Assembly (NCBI GenBank): GCA_934293375.1
Contig: CAKQYS010000005.1
Location: 1 to 64,000, forward strand
From: an uncultured Lachnospiraceae bacterium
GTDB lineage: Bacteria; Bacillota; Clostridia; Lachnospirales; Lachnospiraceae
Length of the DNA stretch: 64,000 nt
Direction of reading: 5' to 3'
The notes under the pieces are model-generated. The model was not told where the DNA came from, ran no database searches, and saw nothing but the letters and a program-made list of their open reading frames with translations. The translations under genes and the position numbers were made by a program. This document shows, in pieces, positions 59,330 through 64,000 of the stretch (within the stretch, counting starts at the first letter, position 1; each line of letters begins with the position of its first letter).

Positions 59330-60781
59330 TTACTGCACACTATAGTTTGGTGCTTCCTTTGTAATCTGAATGTCATGCGGATGTGATTCCTTTAAGGCTG
59401 CCGGTGTGATCTTAACGAACTGAGCCTTCTCATGAAGCTCTTCAATCGTCTTCGCACCACAATAACCCATTCCGGAACGGATACCACCAAGCAACTGGAA
59501 TACAGTATCCTCAACACTTCCCTTATATGCTACACGGCCTTCTACACCTTCCGGTACAAGCTTCTTTGCATTAGACTGGAAGTAACGATCCTTACTACCA
59601 TTCTCCATTGCTGCAATGGATCCCATACCACGATATACCTTAAACTTACGGCCCTGATATAATTCGAAATCACCAGGAGCCTCGTCTGTTCCTGCAAATA
59701 AACTACCCATCATACATACATTTGCACCTGCAGCTAATGCCTTCGTGATATCTCCTGAATACTTGATACCACCATCTGCGATCACCGGAATGCCTGCCTC
59801 TCTGGCTGCATCATACGCCTCCATGATGGCTGTAATCTGCGGAACACCAATACCGGCAACCACACGGGTTGTACAGATAGAACCTGGTCCAATACCAATC
59901 TTAACTGCATCCACACCCATCTCGATCATAGCCTGTGTACCGGTCTTTGTTGCCACATTACCTGCAATGACCGGAAGATCAGGATACTTTTCCTTCACAA
60001 GCTTAAATGTCTTTAATACATTTGCAGAATGACCATGTGCCGTATCGATCACGATTGCATCAACTTTCGCAGCTACCAGCTCGTCAACCCGCATCAGGAT
60101 ATCAGGAGTAACACCTACTGCAGCAGCACAAAGAAGTCTGCCCTGTGCATCCTTTGCAGCCTGTGGATACCGGATCTGCTTCTCAATATCCTTGATCGTG
60201 ATGAGTCCCTTCAGATTGTAATTCTCATCTACGATCGGCAGCTTTTCTTTTCTGGCCTTGCCAAGGATCACCTTCGCTTCTTCTAATGTGATACCCTCTC
60301 TGGCGGTTACCAGATTCTCAGATGTCATAGCATCCTTGATCTTCTTGGTATAATCTGTCTCAAACTTCAAATCACGGTTCGTGATAATGCCTACCAGTCT
60401 GCCTGATTCTGTGATCGGCACACCGGAAATTCTGAACTTCGCCATCAGCTTGTCCGCATCATCCAAAGTATGTTCCGGGGATAATGAAAATGGATCTGTA
60501 ATAACACCATTCTCTGAACGCTTTACCTTATCTACCTCTTCTGCCTGCTGTGCAATAGACATATTCTTGTGGATCACACCGATACCACCCTGTCTTGCCA
60601 TCGCAATCGCCATACGATGCTCTGTTACGGTATCCATACCTGAACTCATCAGCGGAATGTGTAACTGAATTGTCTTTGTAAGCTTCGTACTCAAGTCAAC
60701 ATCATTTGGTATTACCTCTGAATATGCTGGAACTAAAAGCACATCATCAAATGTAATACCCTCTCCAATAATCTTAGCCAT
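59330..60781 (-). CDS. guaB: IMP dehydrogenase
   Basis: 483 residues. TIM-barrel catalytic core interrupted by two CBS domains (about 95-210). The active-site Cys is in GPGSICTTRVVAG, the nucleotide loops in VIADGGIKYSGD and MGSLFAGTDEAPG, and the flap Arg-Tyr region in GVEGRVAYKG. It converts IMP to XMP, the committing step for guanine nucleotides. It is a single gene with its own consensus promoter, and a palindrome lies near that promoter. Confidence 0.97.
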   Translation of the reverse strand: MAKIIGEGITFDDVLLVPAYSEVIPNDVDLSTKLTKTIQLHIPLMSSGMDTVTEHRMAIAMARQGGIGVIHKNMSIAQQAEEVDKVKRSENGVITDPFSLSPEHTLDDADKLMAKFRISGVPITESGRLVGIITNRDLKFETDYTKKIKDAMTSENLVTAREGITLEEAKVILGKARKEKLPIVDENYNLKGLITIKDIEKQIRYPQAAKDAQGRLLCAAAVGVTPDILMRVDELVAAKVDAIVIDTAHGHSANVLKTFKLVKEKYPDLPVIAGNVATKTGTQAMIEMGVDAVKIGIGPGSICTTRVVAGIGVPQITAIMEAYDAAREAGIPVIADGGIKYSGDITKALAAGANVCMMGSLFAGTDEAPGDFELYQGRKFKVYRGMGSIAAMENGSKDRYFQSNAKKLVPEGVEGRVAYKGSVEDTVFQLLGGIRSGMGYCGAKTIEELHEKAQFVKITPAALKESHPHDIQITKEAPNYSVQ

Positions 60782-60797
60782 GATTTTATCCCGTCCT

Positions 60798-60861
60798 TTT
60801 TTAGAAATAAATATTAAAAGATATTTCTAAAAATGGTATCAAATTCATCGAATAATGTCAA
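60798..60861 (-). promoter_or_regulatory. guaB promoter with a 12-bp perfect inverted repeat
   Basis: -35 TTGACA (60861-60856), 17-bp spacer, -10 TACCAT (60838-60833). TTTTTAGAAATA and TATTTCTAAAAA (60798-60809 and 60822-60833) are perfect inverted arms separated by 12 nt, spanning the predicted start point and touching the ribosome site. Confidence 0.75.
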
Positions 60862-60922
60862 CACACTTAACTATAAAATAATTGACTAAATATTGTTATT
60901 TTTTAGGCAATTTGACAAGCAA

Positions 60923-62776
60923 TTACTGATTGCTTGTATTTTCAGCCAAGGTTGCCGTCACCGTCTTGGAATCATAACTTCCATTATCGTTTTTTCTCTG
61001 GAAGGTAATAGAGATACTATCTCCGGGATTCTTTGTACCAATGTAAGAGGATAATGCCTTCATCTCCGTATAATCCGTTCCATCAACAGAAGTGATCACA
61101 TCGCCTGCCTGCAGACCTGCTGTCTCAGCAGGAGAACCGCCTGTAATCTGTGTAATATAAACACCCTCCGGAATATTCAGATAAGAACTGTATTCCTGTG
61201 TCACATCCGTACCAACAATACCTAAGAATGCCTTGTTATTGCTCTGCTGTATCTGTTGCTCTGTTGAATTGCCATTATCGCCCTGGCTGCCTCCCTGACT
61301 GCCTCCCTGATCACCAAAGTACTCATTGAAGAAGTCATTGATATCGCCTCCCTGCTGTCCATTCTGCACACTATCACTGCCGGATGTACTGCTATCCACA
61401 TTGCCACTCGTTCCATCTATAATGCCGCGAAGAAGTTCCATTGCCTTGTTGATCGGAATCGCAAAGCCCATGCCTTCAACCTTGCTATCTACAAGCTTAC
61501 TGGAATTGATACCGATCACTTCACCATTTGCATTGATGAGGGCGCCGCCACTGTTACCAGGGTTGATCGCAGCATCTGTCTGAATCAGAGCCAGCGGGCT
61601 GTCTTCAAGTTTTCTGTCTGTTGCACTGATATAGCCGCCTGTCAGTGACTGTCCATATCCAAGGGCATTACCGATCGCGATTGCCGGCTGTCCAACCTTC
61701 ACTTCATCAGAATCACCCAGTGTTGCGATCTTAATGGCATCTATGGTCGTCTTGCTCATCTTGGTCATATCGACTTCTACCACCGCAAGATCTGCATCTG
61801 CATTGTATCCCTTTACAGTTGCCTCTACCATCGTGTCATCATTGAAGCCGACTGTCAGACTGTTCGCACCCTGTACCACATGATAATTGGTCAAAATGTA
61901 CAGGCTGTCGTTATGCTGTTCAATGATGATGCCGGAACCGGAGCCTTCTACCTCCTGCTGATACTGCTTAAACCATGTCTGGATCGTCTCCACTGACTTT
62001 GTTGTGATGGAAACGATAGATGGCATAACATTTGCTGCTACATCTGACACATCATATGCAAGTACCTTTCCATCTGCCACTGTCGATGCATTCTCGACAT
62101 CCTTCACCGTCTGCTTATCCTGCTTTGCTGTGCCGGAGCCTGTCGCATGATCATATGCGATATCCAGTCCCTTAAAAGAACCAGCTGCTACCAGACCACC
62201 TATCACTGCGATTGCTACCGTTTTCTTCCATGTCATGCCTGTTCCCGGCTTCTTCTCCTTGCTATGCTGGTGATGCTTTCTACGCTTCACTTCCGGCTCA
62301 GGTGGATTGGTCGGAGAAGCACCATATGTCTGATAAGCTGTTCCTGTATAGGCTGTGTCTGTCTGTGCATTCTGCTGTCCTGCATTGTATGTGCCCTGCT
62401 GTGTATTCTGCTGGTTCTGATTCGTATTCGCATGGAACTGATGCACATTGGAGCTATAGCTGCCACTTTGGGAACCTGCTGTATACCCTGCAACATTTTC
62501 CACTCTGTGATTCTGATTCAGGCTCTCTGATCCGTAAACACTCTGCTGAGCACTTGCTTCTCCCTCACCTGACTGCGTATTCTGCAAATTTACCTGTCCA
62601 GCCTGTGATGTTGTATTCTGTACATTCTGTGTACCGGATTCAGTCTGCATATTCTGTCCATTCTGCACACCGGTCTCAGCCTGCATATTCTGCTGTCCTG
62701 CTTGCGGATTTACATTGTCTACATTTCCATTTCCTGTCTGATCCTGATTGAATCCATTCTCATAATTCTCGTTCAT
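60923..62776 (-). CDS. HtrA/DegP-type serine protease with Gln/Asn-rich cytoplasmic tail
   Basis: 617 residues from MNENYENGF, as GGGAG is 9 nt upstream of this ATG; the TTG three codons earlier overlaps it. Residues 1-155 are rich in Gln, Asn, Ser, Gly and Thr (NMQTESGTQNVQN-like), then a basic patch (KRRKHHQHSKEKK), one membrane helix (about 180-205), and an extracytoplasmic trypsin-like domain with His (ILTNYHVVQGA), Asp (DADLAVVEVD) and Ser (NPGNSGGALI). A second Ser/Gly/Asn-rich linker (GSQGGSQGDNGN) leads to a PDZ domain ending near the C-terminus. It degrades misfolded exported proteins. The N-terminal tail is far longer than in Bacillus HtrA. Confidence 0.93.
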   Translation of the reverse strand: MNENYENGFNQDQTGNGNVDNVNPQAGQQNMQAETGVQNGQNMQTESGTQNVQNTTSQAGQVNLQNTQSGEGEASAQQSVYGSESLNQNHRVENVAGYTAGSQSGSYSSNVHQFHANTNQNQQNTQQGTYNAGQQNAQTDTAYTGTAYQTYGASPTNPPEPEVKRRKHHQHSKEKKPGTGMTWKKTVAIAVIGGLVAAGSFKGLDIAYDHATGSGTAKQDKQTVKDVENASTVADGKVLAYDVSDVAANVMPSIVSITTKSVETIQTWFKQYQQEVEGSGSGIIIEQHNDSLYILTNYHVVQGANSLTVGFNDDTMVEATVKGYNADADLAVVEVDMTKMSKTTIDAIKIATLGDSDEVKVGQPAIAIGNALGYGQSLTGGYISATDRKLEDSPLALIQTDAAINPGNSGGALINANGEVIGINSSKLVDSKVEGMGFAIPINKAMELLRGIIDGTSGNVDSSTSGSDSVQNGQQGGDINDFFNEYFGDQGGSQGGSQGDNGNSTEQQIQQSNNKAFLGIVGTDVTQEYSSYLNIPEGVYITQITGGSPAETAGLQAGDVITSVDGTDYTEMKALSSYIGTKNPGDSISITFQRKNDNGSYDSKTVTATLAENTSNQ

Positions 62777-62840
62777 ATTGAACAACTCCCTTCTATATGT
62801 ATCTTACATCGTATGATGTGTTTTCCTTTTAACATTTCCT

Positions 62841-62873
62841 ATAGTAACAGCATTTTGTGACCCAATTGTGACC
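62841..62873 (-). promoter_or_regulatory. htrA promoter with 11-bp-phased direct repeats
   Basis: On the minus strand GGTCACAA occurs twice, 11 bp apart (62873-62866 and 62862-62855), 8 nt upstream of a -10 TACTAT (62846-62841), with no good -35. The phasing matches sites for OmpR-family response regulators that replace the -35 box. Confidence 0.55.
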
Positions 62874-62934
62874 AAACTATAGTAAATCTGTGTTTAAGAG
62901 TTGTTTTTCCTGTGTTCAGCATTTATAATTGAGA

Positions 62935-63187
62935 GCATCTATATGAGATCCCTTATGTTTACTGCACAATGTGTCTAAAAAAATGGAGATTCCAGCAATT
63001 TGGTACTTTGCCCCATGGATAATGCACACCTTCGGGGAACTCGCCCGGCACCGAAAAAATGAAATAACAGGTGCCGGCTCAGACACCCCTACGGTGTGCA
63101 ATCAGGGCAAAGCACTTCAAAATGCGGAATCGCACATTTTTTCAGCACAATTATTGTACGGTAAACATAAGGGATCTCCAGATACTT
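62935..63187. repeat. 253-bp imperfect hairpin element (MITE-like or structured RNA)
   Basis: The left and right halves are inverted copies of each other over nearly their whole length. The 18-mer GAGATCCCTTATGTTTAC (62945-62962) is perfectly inverted at 63161-63178, the apex CCGGCACC / GGTGCCGG (63045-63052, 63070-63077) closes a 17-nt loop, and blocks CTTTGCCC, TGCACACC and AAAAAATG pair in between. No ORF of note is inside. It fills most of the 436-bp gap between the divergent htrA and 63213 genes. Confidence 0.85.
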
Positions 63188-63212
63188 ATTAGATGAAATG
63201 GAGGATGGATAC

Positions 63213-63482
63213 ATGCGTATTTGGGGTAAAATTATGAAAGAGAATAAACTGATCAAAGATACGGTTGTAGAATTATATGATCATGAAATGACCCGGACAA
63301 AGAAGGTTTACCGGGCATTGGAGCAGATGTGTGAAACTTTTGATCTGGCAACACCGATCTGGTTAGAACAAAACAAGCAGGATTTTATACGGCATGCCAG
63401 AACCCGTTTCACACAGGATAACTTTATCGAATCGATTGCGTTCGATTATCTTGATTTTCATGTGATTGAAGAAGATTATTAG
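63213..63482 (+). CDS. Small conserved hypothetical protein
   Basis: 89 residues from MRIWGKIMKE; GGAGG is 8 nt upstream (63199-63205), and the ATG at 63198 lacks a site. It is helical and mixed-charge, with a run of Asp/Glu/Phe at the end (FIESIAFDYLDFHVIEEDY). I do not recognise a named family. It is next to the hairpin element and convergent with the DNA-alkylation-repair gene, ending 17 bp before it. Confidence 0.7.
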   Translation: MRIWGKIMKENKLIKDTVVELYDHEMTRTKKVYRALEQMCETFDLATPIWLEQNKQDFIRHARTRFTQDNFIESIAFDYLDFHVIEEDY

Positions 63483-63499
63483 CAGATGTGCAGAGTTCA

Positions 63500-64000
63500 T
63501 TATCGCAGTGACTTCAGATACAGCTTCTGCTCCTTCGTGATCCGGTAACTCTCTACCGCCTTCTGAATTGTTTTTCTGTGTACCCATGGGGACAGCTTCT
63601 GCTCCGTCAGGTATGAAATCACCGCATCCCACTGCTTTGCCAGCGCTGTTGCAAAATACCAGGCAATCATCATATTCACATAGTATTCTTCTGATTGCAC
63701 ACCGGCAACCAGCTTCGCATATTCCGGCAAAAATTTGTCATCCAGATATAATCGCATCAAAAGTCCGATTCCATACCGCACGGTATAAGGATGTGCCGAG
63801 GCAATCCATTGCCGGATTGAAGGCAGCAATTCCTCTGTATGCGTTGCAAAGCATTTCGGTACCGGCAGATCACAGGTTGCCCAATTATCAATATACGGCA
63901 GGAATTCCGCAATCTTTGTCAGGCAGATATCATAATCCCGGATACCGGTGATCAATAACATATGCAGGTTATTTTCTTCATAATACTGATGTGGAAGCTG
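63500..64000 (-). CDS. DNA alkylation repair protein (AlkD-like), 5' end beyond the window
   Basis: The C-terminal 167 codons are in the window; the frame remains open to 64000. LPHQYYEENNLHMLLI and AEFLPYIDNWATCDLP are typical HEAT-like repeat blocks of AlkD-type glycosylases, with the conserved Trp/Asp (DNWATCD) and ending in a basic KEQKLYLKSLR. AlkD removes N3- and N7-alkylated purines from DNA. It is probably truncated only by the window edge. Confidence 0.88.
   Translation of the reverse strand, partial: QLPHQYYEENNLHMLLITGIRDYDICLTKIAEFLPYIDNWATCDLPVPKCFATHTEELLPSIRQWIASAHPYTVRYGIGLLMRLYLDDKFLPEYAKLVAGVQSEEYYVNMMIAWYFATALAKQWDAVISYLTEQKLSPWVHRKTIQKAVESYRITKEQKLYLKSLR

Overview
The window looks like a piece of chromosome from an anaerobic, low-GC, spore-forming Clostridia, most likely a gut Lachnospiraceae. 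The evidence is the gene set: families common in that group (GerW/YtfJ with its DUF2953 partner, DUF5688, DUF5685, DUF6142, DUF1292, a giant activase/dehydratase fusion, a secreted serpin), AGGAGG-type ribosome sites, sigma-A promoters with 17-bp spacers, and a T-box leader. No rRNA, tRNA, CRISPR array, prophage or insertion-sequence transposase is visible. Nearly all genes are on the minus strand; seven plus-strand genes sit alone between minus-strand operons.

Layout. 1-0.67 kb: a decayed tandem repeat. 0.67-4.5 kb: a small membrane protein, a lipoprotein serpin, an HD protein, a secreted beta-rich protein and a divergent XRE regulator with repeated operators. 4.5-9.7 kb: vitamin B6 supply (pdxS, pdxT and a divergent PdxR-type regulator) plus a DXS-like enzyme with its own MerR-type promoter. 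9.7-16.8 kb: a run of envelope and sporulation genes (GH1 glycosidase, CwlD-like amidase, a previously easy-to-miss small membrane protein, GerW, DUF2953, two unknowns, a pseudo-rhomboid, a double LysM protein). 17-21.2 kb: a 1408-residue dehydratase-activase fusion. 21.3-25.1 kb: a protein with seven 12-residue repeats, a DUF1292 protein, and a DHHW/MBOAT pair for O-acylation of a surface polymer. 25.1-29.2 kb: a PcrA-like helicase, gltX, a SEC-C protein. 29.4-36.4 kb: a heterodimeric ABC exporter, then a TetR - response regulator - rarA - membrane protein operon. 36.5-40 kb: a J-domain/DUF5685/zinc-ribbon trio, a cold-shock gene and a DUF5688 gene. 40-43.2 kb: T-box-aspS-hisC. 43.2-47 kb: an M50-like membrane protease, a nitrilase-family amidase, an APC permease and a zinc-ribbon protein. 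47-54.7 kb: an aconitase-family hydratase, carAB with an apparent leader attenuator, and queH. 54.8-64 kb: small orphan genes, an M29-type aminopeptidase, HD/DUF6142/VanZ genes, guaB, an HtrA-type protease, a long hairpin element, and a truncated DNA-alkylation-repair gene.

The least explained things here are regulatory or structural: a 253-bp near-perfect hairpin at 62.9-63.2 kb; a short dispersed repeat that appears inserted with a 13-nt duplication into the loop of the carB terminator and recurs at 2.9 kb; an Asn-type (AAC) specifier in the aspS T-box that fits a non-discriminating AspRS; a 19-bp-spacer MerR-type promoter in front of a DXS homologue lacking two expected substrate residues; and 11-bp-phased direct repeats at the htrA promoter. 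All motif and family calls were made by reading; no database search was run.
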